Shown: positions 55,357 through 64,000 of the stretch, one piece after another
Layout: every line of letters begins with the position of its first letter
How positions within the stretch are numbered: position 1 is the stretch's first letter
Origin: Trypanosoma brucei gambiense DAL972
Taxonomy: Eukaryota > Euglenozoa > Kinetoplastea > Trypanosomatida > Trypanosomatidae
DNA length: 64,000 nucleotides
Direction of reading: 5' to 3'
NCBI RefSeq assembly: GCF_000210295.1
Contig: NC_026734.1
Span: forward strand, 434,001-498,000
Notes under the pieces: generated by a model
The model's database searches: none
Told to the model about the DNA's origin: nothing
What the model saw: the letters and a program-made list of their open reading frames with translations, nothing else
Made by a program: the position numbers and the translations under genes

Positions 55357-57975
55357 ATGTCGTTGGGTACGCCATGTGGGCCATTGGACGGCGAGAGGGC
55401 TTCCATCGATCTTCAGCACTGCAACGCGGACGGTGAGGCGGCGGCGCTGATTCAACCAACAGTGACGGAAGGCCTACCCGTCGCCTGCGCTTTCACAATA
55501 ACAAACTATCGTTTTACTATACGTGAGTTACCCAGTAGCAACGAGAAGGATAAGGACGAACACGGCAAATGTGAAGGCCTTCACTTCTCCATGCCGTTGC
55601 TGTCAATTGAATCGTGGAGTGCACCGCGTGTGGCAATGACGGCGGCACTCCGCGCCGTGTTCCAGCAGGGCCGCGGGCAAACAATACCCGAGGCGGATAC
55701 GGGTGTAGCGGAAGCGTCGGCAGCTTCCAAAGGGGGAGCGGAACTACCGGCGTACAAGCTGAAGATTTGCACAAAACATCTTTGGGATGTGGAGCTTCTG
55801 CTACAGGGAAAACGCATGGAGGGTACTGGAAGGAGTTTAGAGGCACTTCGCGTTGTCCAGCATCTGAAGGATATGCCAGCCTTTGAACTCTATGCAAAGA
55901 GATACAAGGGCCGCCCTGAAGTTGAAGACCCAAGCGGCGATGCTGATCACAACCATGAAGGAGGCAGCGGCGGCAACGCGGATGAGGATCTTATCAATTC
56001 TGTTGAGTTTGGCTGGAACTTGTACAATGAGGACCGGGAACTGGAGCGGCAGTTGTGTCTTTCTCCGGGTAGTGAAATACCAAGCGTTAGCGATACACAA
56101 CGGGCGGGGCCGATGCGAGACCTGCGCCCATGGTTTCGGCTTACGCGAGTTCAACAGCCGCTTAATAGGTACGGTAGGACACCAACGTATCCTTTCCGTA
56201 TCGTAGTGCCCAATGCTGCCAGTGATGAACTGCTATTAGATGTTATGTCGGCCCGTTCACGCGCACGCATTCCGGCGGTGTCGTTTGTTTACCTCCGCAA
56301 TGGCGCCGCATTAGCTCGTTGCTCACAGCCACTCACGCGCTCGTCGTTTATGCGCGCCGACGGCGAGTTGTGCAGCATGTTGACTAATGACTACACCGAA
56401 CATAATGCTGCGCCCAATCAAGATATGAGCAAAACCCGTGCTGCTGCAGCAGCCGTGGTGGAAACTGTGGCACAAACCTCCACAAAACCTCCGCCACCTC
56501 TATTCGACACGGACGTAGAAGAGGGGAAGACATCGGGAAAAGAAACTTGCGGTTCCTCCCCTGTTAATCAGCAGCAGGAGGATTTGCCACGGCGGCAGCG
56601 GACACTCGTAGTTATGGATTGTCGCCCGTATTCTGCAGCGCTGGGTAATGCTAACTTAGGTGGTGGATATGAAAACGGTTCCACGCACTACTTTTGTGAC
56701 GTGAGGTTTGGTAACATTGAAAATATTCATGCCGTCAGTAAGTCCTTTGCAAAGTTGAAGGAGCTCATTCAGCGGTTCAGCGGAACGGAACCGAAAAGTG
56801 GCTTCCTTCAAAAGTTGCATGAAACCAAATGGCTCCAGCATATACAGAATGTGATGCAGTGCTCGAATAACATTGCGGATTCGCTTGAGCGTGGTGAGTC
56901 TTGCCTCGTACATTGCACGGATGGCTGGGATCGCACCCCGCAGACTGTCGCGACCGCAATGCTCCTGTTGGATCCTTTTTACAGAACCATTGTGGGGTTC
57001 TGTGTGTTAGTGGAAAAGGAATTTTGTTCGATGGGCCATAAGTTTGCTGAGCGTTGCAGTCACCAAGTGAAGGGAGACACGGTTTATGTCTTGGACCCTG
57101 GTGTTTCAGCGTCAGACACGGAAGCGCAACCTCCAAGCCAACAACAACATCAGCAGCAGCAGCAACTTCAGCCCTCACCCATCTTTGTGCAGTGGATGGA
57201 TGTAGTGTTTCAAATTGTGAGGCAATTCCCGCGTCGCTTCGAATTCACCCCGCGGCTGCTGGAATATCTGAGCACTGAGGTTTATGCCTGTCTTCATGGA
57301 ACGTTCCTCTGCAACGGGGAAAAGGAACGAATGTTTGAGGGAGTTCGCTTGAACACAGCCTCCATATGGACTGATATTGTGCGGACTGCATTGAGGGAAC
57401 GGGAGGGAAAAGCACCGCTTTACTTTGTTAACCCCGCATATGACTCAGCGGCGGCGTGGGAATTCATATCAAAGAGGAAAGGATGTGGTATCAATCGCAT
57501 CTCCCCCAATTGCAGTAGCAAGCGCATTGTATTTTGGGAATCCTTTTATTTGCGCCATGATGGTGACACCGGCAGCACCGAGTTGCTCGATGCATTGGCA
57601 TACGAACACATGCACCAAAAAAGGGGTACCACAACACCTGTTGGAGTTAAGTTTCATGAGGAATGGGAAAAATATTTTAATGACCTCATCCGTGAGGCCT
57701 GTGAAGCCCGAAAACGGGAGGTGGTTGAAATGAGGAACCTTCAACAAAATCTCGAAGTGCAGCGCCCTCCCCAAGGCGTGGATTCAACTTCACGGTCAAG
57801 TGGTCCGAAAATGTGTCATTGGTGTCATAAAACTTTCGGTTTGCTTAGTAAATTCACTACTGTGCGGTGTAGTCACTGTGGACACATCCATTGTAGTGAC
57901 TGTATGGAAACTGAAGTTAAGGGCAAAAAACTCTGCCGTAGTTGCTATAGTGCACACAAGTTAAATAGTGCATAG
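55357..57975 (+). CDS. Myotubularin-family phosphoinositide 3-phosphatase with C-terminal zinc finger
   Basis: The 872-residue protein has the myotubularin phosphatase core, with the active-site loop VHCTDGWDRTPQ (C520 to R526, the C-x5-R signature with the family's characteristic Asp residues) and the flanking LVVMDCRPYSAALGNANLGGGYEN segment. Downstream IVGFCVLVEKEFCSMGHKF and the WDVVFQ-type segment (WMDVVFQIVRQFP) complete the fold. It should hydrolyse PI3P and PI(3,5)P2. A Gln-rich insert (about 590-605) interrupts the core. The last 56 residues (from about 817) form a Cys-x2-Cys finger resembling FYVE, but the basic R-(R/K)-H-H-C-R loop is replaced by VRCSHCGHIHC, so phosphoinositide binding is doubtful. 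The upstream 200 residues include the PH-GRAM-like region in part. Confidence 0.9.
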   Translation: MSLGTPCGPLDGERASIDLQHCNADGEAAALIQPTVTEGLPVACAFTITNYRFTIRELPSSNEKDKDEHGKCEGLHFSMPLLSIESWSAPRVAMTAALRAVFQQGRGQTIPEADTGVAEASAASKGGAELPAYKLKICTKHLWDVELLLQGKRMEGTGRSLEALRVVQHLKDMPAFELYAKRYKGRPEVEDPSGDADHNHEGGSGGNADEDLINSVEFGWNLYNEDRELERQLCLSPGSEIPSVSDTQRAGPMRDLRPWFRLTRVQQPLNRYGRTPTYPFRIVVPNAASDELLLDVMSARSRARIPAVSFVYLRNGAALARCSQPLTRSSFMRADGELCSMLTNDYTEHNAAPNQDMSKTRAAAAAVVETVAQTSTKPPPPLFDTDVEEGKTSGKETCGSSPVNQQQEDLPRRQRTLVVMDCRPYSAALGNANLGGGYENGSTHYFCDVRFGNIENIHAVSKSFAKLKELIQRFSGTEPKSGFLQKLHETKWLQHIQNVMQCSNNIADSLERGESCLVHCTDGWDRTPQTVATAMLLLDPFYRTIVGFCVLVEKEFCSMGHKFAERCSHQVKGDTVYVLDPGVSASDTEAQPPSQQQHQQQQQLQPSPIFVQWMDVVFQIVRQFPRRFEFTPRLLEYLSTEVYACLHGTFLCNGEKERMFEGVRLNTASIWTDIVRTALREREGKAPLYFVNPAYDSAAAWEFISKRKGCGINRISPNCSSKRIVFWESFYLRHDGDTGSTELLDALAYEHMHQKRGTTTPVGVKFHEEWEKYFNDLIREACEARKREVVEMRNLQQNLEVQRPPQGVDSTSRSSGPKMCHWCHKTFGLLSKFTTVRCSHCGHIHCSDCMETEVKGKKLCRSCYSAHKLNSA

Positions 57976-58714
57976 AAAGCTCTTTTTTTCCCCCCCCCCC
58001 CCTCTCTCTATCTCTATCTCTTTCTCCCTCTTTTTCAAAAAAAATAAAATAAAATAAAAATATAAGTGTGTGAGGAGGGCGACGAGGGGAAGAGAGTGAG
58101 GGGAACAAAAGAAAGGAAGAAGGGGGAAAAAACGAACAGGGAATTGTGAAATGAGTTGATAAATAAATCGAGAGAAAAAAAAAACAGCATCAACAGGGTG
58201 GGAAAGAAAAAGAAAGAATTATTTAATTGATCATTTAATTAATTTCAAGAAGGAAAAAAGCTGAATCATGTTTGTTGAAGAGGGCAACAGAAAAGGAAGG
58301 GGGAAATAATGGTAATAACAATGCAAAAGAAGAAGGATTAAGAAGGAGCAGCAACGGTAAAGGGACTGTGATAATGGTGCAAGGAAGAAAAAAAGAAAGG
58401 CGAAAAGGGGATGAGGAATATGCTTTTGTGTACTTTTACTTTGTTTTGTTTTGTTTCTTAAAGCGGAATTTAGGAACATTTGTGTCCCTAAAGAAACTTC
58501 ACACGCACACGTACACACGTATATATACATTTATATGTAAATAAATACACATGTATGTATGTGTGAAGGAAATGCATTTAAATCTTCACTTCCCCCCTTT
58601 TCCTCCTCTTTTTTTTTTGTTTCTTCCCTTCATTCTCAACTTATCTTTTTATATTCCCTTCCCGCCCGCGTTTTCACTCCATTGCTTTGAAAAGGATGTG
58701 CGCACATCCGCTCC

Positions 58715-58715
58715 C

Positions 58716-58743
<28 letters not shown>
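58715..58743. repeat. TA dinucleotide repeat
   Basis: About 14 TA units in the AT-rich spacer after the myotubularin gene. Confidence 0.85.
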
Positions 58744-58747
<4 letters not shown>

Positions 58748-59579
58748 ACATATTCGTATTCATGTATTTTGTAATTTACTGGACAGGCTGGAAAGTAAAT
58801 TCTTTTCTGTTTCCATTTTGTTTTGTTGTTTAATTTTTTTTTCTTTTTTGTTTTCCGTTTTTGTTTTTTTTCGTTGTTGTCGTTGGCGTTGTGGCTCTGG
58901 TTGCTCTGTTTTCCTGTAGGTGCTGTTACTGAAATTATTAGCGATGCCAAATATTTGATACTCCCTTTTCCTGCACATGCAATATGCAACATGCACAGGC
59001 TTACGTGAGTAAAGTGTAAATCATTATTTTCTTCTTTATATGTGGAGAAAAAAAAATTTAATGGATTTTCAAAAAAAAAAAAAGGAAAAATACGTTCAAA
59101 TCCGGATATTTCTCCCCTTCTTTTTTTTTTTGCATTTCTTTTCCGTTTTGTCATACATACGAGAAAGTAAAAGGAAGACCAAGAAAAGACCAAAAAGGAA
59201 AAAATATATATAGGATCTAAGTAAATAAAAGAAAAAGTTTTTGCTCATTACCACCAAAATATAACAAGAGTAAATAAAAGAGAGAAATTATTCGGTACAA
59301 GCATTTCATTTTATAGATTTTCGCATAAACATCATATCGCAATCCAAGAAAAAAAGAGAGAGATTAAGAGGAATATATATATACAAACATAAAGACGGAA
59401 AAGTAAAAAAAAAGAAAAAAAAGAGCAGCAACAACAATATAGCACTCAAGGAGAACAAGCACATTAATTAATCAACTGAGGAAGGCACGAGTGCGACCCA
59501 GAGGTTACACATACAAAAAAGAGGAAAAAGAACATAAACAAACAAAAATATAAGGAGAAGAGACAGAGAAACAAAAGGA

Positions 59580-59600
59580 AATAAATAAATAAATAAATAA
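59580..59600. repeat. ATAA tetranucleotide repeat
   Basis: Five AAAT/ATAA units sit directly before the ATG at 59601, forming the last part of its 5' UTR. Confidence 0.8.
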
Positions 59601-60359
59601 ATGGAAGAAGTACTCGATAACAAAGAGACCAACTTTGAAGCTGCAAATAATACCGGCAGCGAATGTGATGTAAGTTCCTGCGGCTCAAATAATGGCGTTG
59701 ATGAGCATCGGAACCGAGTGGTGGCGCTGCGACCCGCTGATGCTCTCGACGCCCCGCTGCACTTAACGGAAATTCCCAAACAATTCCTTTTGGAGCCCGG
59801 AGCGGCGGGAGTTGGAGTTGGAATTGGAACCCGTCAGTTGGTTCTAAAAGACAAAACGGAAGCGGCGCAACGCTCATGGCCTCGTTTTCGCGTCCCTGTT
59901 GATCGACCGCTTCCCCGAGCCGTATGGTCCCCGAGTTGTCGCCGCCGTCGCCCATCACAAGTGGAAAGTTATCTGGCACCTCTTTTTACAGCGAGTGGTA
60001 ATGAAGAAGAAAAAGCCAATTTATCATTTCTTCATCCCCCGGAAGGTAACCCACGGCAGGTGGTGGAGGAACGTAAAAGGCAGGAAATGTCACAAAGGTG
60101 GGTGGATGCTGAAGGAAATCCCCGCCTGTCAGTGGCGGAGGTTCCCATACGCGTACCAAACCTTAAAAAAAAGGTACCAAAAGATTTTGTCCCTCAATGC
60201 GCCCTTGTCTTTACGCAGTCGCGTATGGCTGAAGTGGAGGAGACGCGAAAGCGACAGGCGGAAATCGCGGAATTGTCGAGTAAACGGCTTTCAAGACAAA
60301 TGAGGGACGATCGCTTCTCAGAGGAGCGACATGAGGAGGAAAACACACCAATGGCGTAA
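59601..60359 (+). CDS. Unknown protein of 252 residues
   Basis: No family is recognised. The N-terminal 40 residues are Asn/Glu-rich. Residues 41-95 hold a mildly hydrophobic, Gly/Val-rich stretch (PGAAGVGVGIGTRQLVL). A proline-rich segment (about 94-117) is followed by basic, Arg/Lys/Glu-rich helical sequence to the end (NLKKKVPKDFVPQ; EETRKRQAEIAELSSKRLSRQMR). Lack of a signal peptide or membrane helix suggests a soluble, probably coiled-coil protein. Codon use is more GC-balanced than the surrounding AT-rich spacer, supporting that it is a real gene. It sits alone between two 1.5-kb spacers. Confidence 0.72.
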   Translation: MEEVLDNKETNFEAANNTGSECDVSSCGSNNGVDEHRNRVVALRPADALDAPLHLTEIPKQFLLEPGAAGVGVGIGTRQLVLKDKTEAAQRSWPRFRVPVDRPLPRAVWSPSCRRRRPSQVESYLAPLFTASGNEEEKANLSFLHPPEGNPRQVVEERKRQEMSQRWVDAEGNPRLSVAEVPIRVPNLKKKVPKDFVPQCALVFTQSRMAEVEETRKRQAEIAELSSKRLSRQMRDDRFSEERHEEENTPMA

Positions 60360-60733
60360 GTTGTTGCTGGCGGTTGTTTTGTTTTTGTTTTTGTTTTTGT
60401 TTTTGGTGGTGGTGGTGGTGATGTTGTTTCTGTTGGTGGATGAAAGAGGAGAGGAAGAGGAACGTGTATTATCTTGTTTTTGAGCCGGTGTTCTCTTGTC
60501 TAATGGTAAGTAAAAAAACAAAAACAAAAAAGGACCTGTGGAAAAGGCGTAATGCCTTCCTATTATACATACTGACAAGCTTTACGGAAAAAAAAAAAGA
60601 AAAGAAAAGAAAAGAAGGATCTCAGAATGAGGGTTAGTTAAGGTGTATATGTATATATTTTTATATTTTTTTTTCTTTTGTATTTTTCCATGATAGTTTC
60701 ATATATCAGGAGTGGCATGTATGTATGTACGTA

Positions 60734-60755
60734 CGAATGAATGAATGAATGAATG
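60734..60755. repeat. GAAT tetranucleotide repeat
   Basis: Five GAAT/ATGA units in the spacer following the gene at 59601-60359. Confidence 0.75.
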
Positions 60756-61051
60756 ATTGAATAAAAGGGGGGGAGGGGAAAAAGAAAAAAAGAAAAGATG
60801 ATGCAACGGCGCGTGGATGTGTTGATGCAGTGTTTGAGTTTTGTTTATATAGGTGCCTGTACGTGTGTTCAAAACGCAAGATTAGCAGATAATTTATATG
60901 CGCGCACAAACACATTTGCATTTACTCATATTCACGTGGCTCGGTGTGCATTGCACCTGCTTCTGCAAATGCGCATTGCATTGCACTTATTACACATTTA
61001 TTTATGTTCGTAAAAGGCATGGACTCATGCGAACTTTGTAACGCTGTCAAC

Positions 61052-61058
<7 letters not shown>

Positions 61059-61083
<25 letters not shown>
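61059..61083. repeat. TA dinucleotide repeat
   Basis: About twelve TA units in the AT-rich spacer. Confidence 0.8.
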
Positions 61084-61868
61084 TCCACTTCTTTTTATTA
61101 TTTCTCTCTTTTCTTTTCTTTTATCTTTTACATTTCAAAAGGGAAGGAAAGTGTGAAGACAGTATGGAGTCAAATCACTTTAAAAGGTGAGAAGGGATGA
61201 AACACGTGCAATTAAATTGCATATAATATACGAAATGCATATAATTTACATATTATATGAGCAACTGGAAGCAAAAAAAAAAAAGAAACGAAAAAAAAAA
61301 AAGGCATCATCGCGAATATTAAGTGCTTTGGAGATCGGACCGTTAAGACACGCGCAGGCGGGGTTCCCCAAAAGTTATCGGTGCCGTTTTTTTTTTTTTA
61401 ATAAGAATAAAAATAAATAAAATTTACCGGGTTCCGTCAATATTTCACAGTGGTGGTCTCCCGATTCGCGACCCGTGCGGGTGGCGCCGTTTGTCATAAC
61501 AAAAACAAGTTTAATGTGCAAAAGGCATTTAAAAAAGAAGGGGAAAAGGAAAAAAGCGGCTGAAAAAAGCGAAGTGAAGTAAAGTTTTTATTACTATTGT
61601 CGCTGCTATCACTATTATTATTATTATTACCATTGTAAAATGCCCCTGTTGCTACCTCGTCCATAAATATATGCTTAATGTTCACTTTGCATATCCATGA
61701 AGAGTTTGTTTGTTTTGTTTTGTCGAAACTGTTGGGCTATTCCGTACTGTGACAACAATGGAAACGGAAAAAGAACAACAACAATACTTCCAGGCTATTT
61801 ACGTTTTCTAATGTTTCGTTTTGCCTTGCAAATATGTGAAAACGTGGGTTGGTTGAGGCCCAGGAAAG

Positions 61869-62915
61869 ATGTCGACATCAAAATCTGAAAAAGGTGAAGA
61901 AAGTTTTGCAGAGGGAGAAAGCAATAACGAAAGTGATGATGACAGTAGCAATGATGGCGGGCATGAAGCAAATAATAATAATAATTGCAACAATGGAAGT
62001 GCTGAGGCCCGCACAAAAGAAGAGACACCGGTGGCACGGAACGGGAATAATAGCGAATCCCCGCCACAACAAGAAGAGAAACCCGCCACCCAGTCCAGTA
62101 TTCTTGCGCTTTCTTGGTGTTGGGGAATGGTGGATCTTTTAAGGTTGAAAAATTTCACAGAGTTAACAGAGGTGAATGTTAACAACTGTGTTGACCTCGC
62201 AACTCTAATGGGACTGAAATATTGCAAGAAATTGAAAAGACTTAATCTCCACAAGTGTACAAAACTACAAGACCTGTCGGAAGCGGGGAGTTGCTGGAGG
62301 TTGGAGACTTTGATTGTGTGCGAATGCGAGCGACTCGAAAATTTGAGAGGGTTGGGGGGTCATCAGAGATTATCGTGCGTCAGAATTTCCCGCTGTGGGA
62401 TGCTCGCCGAGGTAAACCTCGACGGTACCGTAAAGCTCAAAAAATTGTCCATTGACGAATGCTGGGCACTGAAGGAGGTTTATGTAACAAGATGTAAAAC
62501 ATTAGAATCGGTTGCACTTGTCGACTGCAGCCGACTAAAGAGTTTGTGTGGGCTCGTCCACCTGGTGTCTCTAAAATCACTTAATCTGGAGGGGTGCATA
62601 AGCATCGCGGAAATCGGGACCTTGAACACAAATAATAAGTTGGAAAGACTCAACCTTGGAAATTGCTTTATGTTGACAGATATGGAATTTCTGAATCACT
62701 GCATGAAGCTGAAGAGAGTGGTGGCTCTGGGAGTCCCCATAGATGAAGTGGTGAAGAGTAATTTAAGGAATAGGGGCGTCAGAGTTATTGATGAAAACGA
62801 TGTGGATGAATCGTACAAGTGTTACCAACGACAATATCTGGAACGGGCATCCGTTGCGGAAAAGCCGTTACAGTGGGAGGAAAATGTTAAGGAAATTCTC
62901 TCGTACCCTCGTTAA
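61869..62915 (+). CDS. Leucine-rich-repeat protein with acidic, Asn-rich N terminus
   Basis: The 348-residue protein opens with a disordered region (1-75) rich in Glu, Ser, Asp and Asn. From about 90 to 310 it contains nine or so LRRs of about 23 residues with the pattern L-x-x-L-x-(L/V)-x-x-C-x-x-L, the cysteine-containing type (for example LKRLNLHKCTKLQDL, LKSLNLEGCISIAEI, LERLNLGNCFMLTDM). There is no signal peptide or transmembrane segment, so it is probably a cytosolic or nuclear interaction scaffold. Trypanosomes carry many such LRR proteins, including members linked to expression-site-associated families, often near retroposon-rich regions; membership in that set is inference. The nearest neighbour downstream is a possible retroposon. 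Confidence 0.88.
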   Translation: MSTSKSEKGEESFAEGESNNESDDDSSNDGGHEANNNNNCNNGSAEARTKEETPVARNGNNSESPPQQEEKPATQSSILALSWCWGMVDLLRLKNFTELTEVNVNNCVDLATLMGLKYCKKLKRLNLHKCTKLQDLSEAGSCWRLETLIVCECERLENLRGLGGHQRLSCVRISRCGMLAEVNLDGTVKLKKLSIDECWALKEVYVTRCKTLESVALVDCSRLKSLCGLVHLVSLKSLNLEGCISIAEIGTLNTNNKLERLNLGNCFMLTDMEFLNHCMKLKRVVALGVPIDEVVKSNLRNRGVRVIDENDVDESYKCYQRQYLERASVAEKPLQWEENVKEILSYPR

Positions 62916-63436
62916 TGTGCCATACAAAACTATAGGCTTCGCAAACTAGTGAACATTATACATTGAACATATGTGCATACATGGCTGGTTTTGATTGCAT
63001 TATGTCGCCAGCCTTCTAAAGCTGACAACGCTCAGCTTAGTTGACTTACGCTTTTTACATCCCAGCCCCTGCACGTGGTAGGGCTGGGGCACAAATGACA
63101 CATAAAGAGAAAGAAGGAAACTAACGCAGAGAAATTGGAAATGAAGAGGGAGGAAGCCCTTCAGGTATTTGTCGTGTGGCATTTATGTTGCAGGTTTGCA
63201 AACTTTTTCTCTCAGTTACTTTACCACAAGGGAATGTAGAGACTGGATGAGGGAATTGTCCGTATGTCCGTCACGACAATGGCGGGGAGGAGGCGTGGGT
63301 GGGAAACGTAACTCAGGGATGGCTGCGCGTCGCCACAAAAGTGAGACACGGCCTGCCAGAACCCTGAGCCAGGCGAGTAACCAAGCACGACATCAGGTTA
63401 ACGAAAACGGGGAGCAGGAGAACCTTGCGAGCTCCT
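62916..63436. other. Spacer between the LRR gene and the terminal GC-rich block
   Basis: About 520 bases with no supportable gene. A frame from 63169 to 63534 crosses into the block and is not believed. Confidence 0.5.
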
Positions 63437-64000
63437 CTTTTTTTTTCTTTTCCTCATGGTGTGGTGAGGCTGTGTCCCGTTTTAAACACCTAAAACACTT
63501 CCTGGCATCGCCGTCGAAGGGCAGACAGGAATAGACGCGAAATGTAACTGCACTTTTTCGCACTTGCCGGGGCGCGCCGCAAGGGGTGCACAAACAGCTG
63601 GGAGGGACAAGTCTGCCGGCACGCCCCTCATGTTTCATTGGGTTCCGACGCGACGCGGCAACGGGGACTCGCTTACAAACGGATTTGAAGAGAGGGGGAC
63701 CACCCATAAGCGAATTTGTATTCGTTTTCCGGCGTGATGCTCCTCTTTTTCTTCCCCCACCTCGCCTGACGATACTGAACAAGCCGCTCACGGGCGTGGG
63801 CTCCTCAACTTCCGCCGCGGTACGGGCACAGGCGATGGAGCCGTCTCCTTGCCGTGCGGGTGAAAAGAGTTAGCCCCATCGTTCCATTCCGCACTTCGGC
63901 ACCACCCTGCATTCAACCCCCAAGGAGAAATTGGCGCGCGGCTACCCACCCCCCGTCGTGGGATATCGCGGGTCCCAGCTCTGTCAGGCCCGTCAAAACG
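63437..64000 (-). mobile_element. Possible non-LTR retroposon (RIME/ingi-like), minus strand, truncated by the window end
   Basis: From about 63437 the + strand shows a T-rich tract (CTTTTTTTTTCTTTTCC) followed by a GC-rich region that differs sharply from the AT-rich DNA before it. On the minus strand this would be coding-like sequence ending in an A-rich tail, as in trypanosome RIME/ingi elements. The minus-strand frame 63393-63791 has cysteine/arginine-rich, non-housekeeping character and reads into the A-tail. I cannot verify identity, and a target-site duplication was not found because the far end is not in view. A GC-rich non-coding region is the alternative. Confidence 0.4.

Larger units (their letters stand above)
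57976..59600. other. AT-rich, homopolymer-rich spacer of 1.6 kb
   Basis: No supportable gene. Composition changes sharply: runs of A or T up to about 12 bases (for example 59081-59092 and 59121-59131), ATAAA repeats near 58040-58060, a C-run near 57990-58002 and a TA tract at 58715-58743. The open frames on either strand are Lys/Asn or Phe-rich products of this bias. A T-rich tract (59112-59145) with AG at 59162-59163 may serve the next gene. Confidence 0.5.
60360..61868. other. AT-rich spacer with repeats and a GC-richer block
   Basis: No supportable gene. It holds TTTTTG repeats and GGT repeats at 60376-60420, GAAT repeats at 60734-60755, and a TA tract at 61059-61083. A GC-richer block lies at about 61317-61500, flanked by long A runs (61275-61304) and T/A runs (61387-61425). 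Confidence 0.5.

Noticed and set aside
61317..61500. A tRNA gene in the GC-richer block
   Set aside because: No B-box (GGTTCNANNCC) in the right place and no cloverleaf that I could fold by eye.

Overview
The window reads as nuclear DNA of an African trypanosome, almost certainly Trypanosoma brucei chromosome 1. The 416-residue protein at 7675-8925 is kinetoplastid RNA-editing ligase 2 (KREL2), which from memory carries the locus tag Tb927.1.3030; no database was consulted. About 25 intron-free genes all lie on the + strand, head to tail. They are separated by 0.3-1.6 kb spacers with long pyrimidine tracts followed by an AG shortly upstream of the ATG, which is the layout of a polycistronic unit resolved by spliced-leader trans-splicing and polyadenylation. 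No promoter, operon-type ribosome site, tRNA, rRNA or CRISPR was seen.

Layout. 0.4-13.9 kb: a small Pkr1-like ER membrane protein, a large mitochondrial PPR protein, an M20D amidohydrolase with an altered metal site, a LOTUS/NYN-like protein, KREL2, a mitochondrial-looking unknown, a TRM2-type RNA methyltransferase and a His/Gln-rich protein with a PAM2-like motif. 15-24 kb: alpha-SNAP, separase, a NEK-like kinase with a C-terminal SH3b-like region, and a four-helix membrane protein. 24.7-28.2 kb: a two-CHORD protein, ribosomal protein S11 and SGT1, which brings the two conserved HSP90 co-chaperone partners within one gene of each other. 29-46 kb: a TBC1D20/Gyp8-like Rab GAP, a double AAA ATPase with degenerate Walker B motifs, a 1768-residue coiled-coil protein and a 1.85-kaa HEAT-type protein whose N terminus lies in another frame. 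47-58 kb: a BRO1/ALIX protein, a Maf nucleotide pyrophosphatase, an EFR3 homologue and a myotubularin with an atypical zinc finger. After 58 kb the sequence becomes AT-rich and repeat-rich, with one unknown gene and one leucine-rich-repeat gene. It ends in a GC-rich block that may be a non-LTR retroposon on the minus strand.

Functional themes are mitochondrial RNA biology (PPR, KREL2, possibly LOTUS/NYN), membrane traffic and phosphoinositides (alpha-SNAP, TBC, BRO1, EFR3, myotubularin), mitosis (separase, NEK-like kinase) and HSP90 co-chaperones (CHORD, SGT1). Trypanosome gene order normally does not imply co-regulation at the promoter, so functional links drawn from adjacency are inference.

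Many starts were set from the first ATG downstream of a credible splice acceptor rather than from the longest open frame. The best leads are the altered active sites (M20D, AAA), the LOTUS/NYN-like architecture, the kinase-SH3b fusion, the CHORD/SGT1 neighbourhood and the frame conflict at the start of the HEAT protein.
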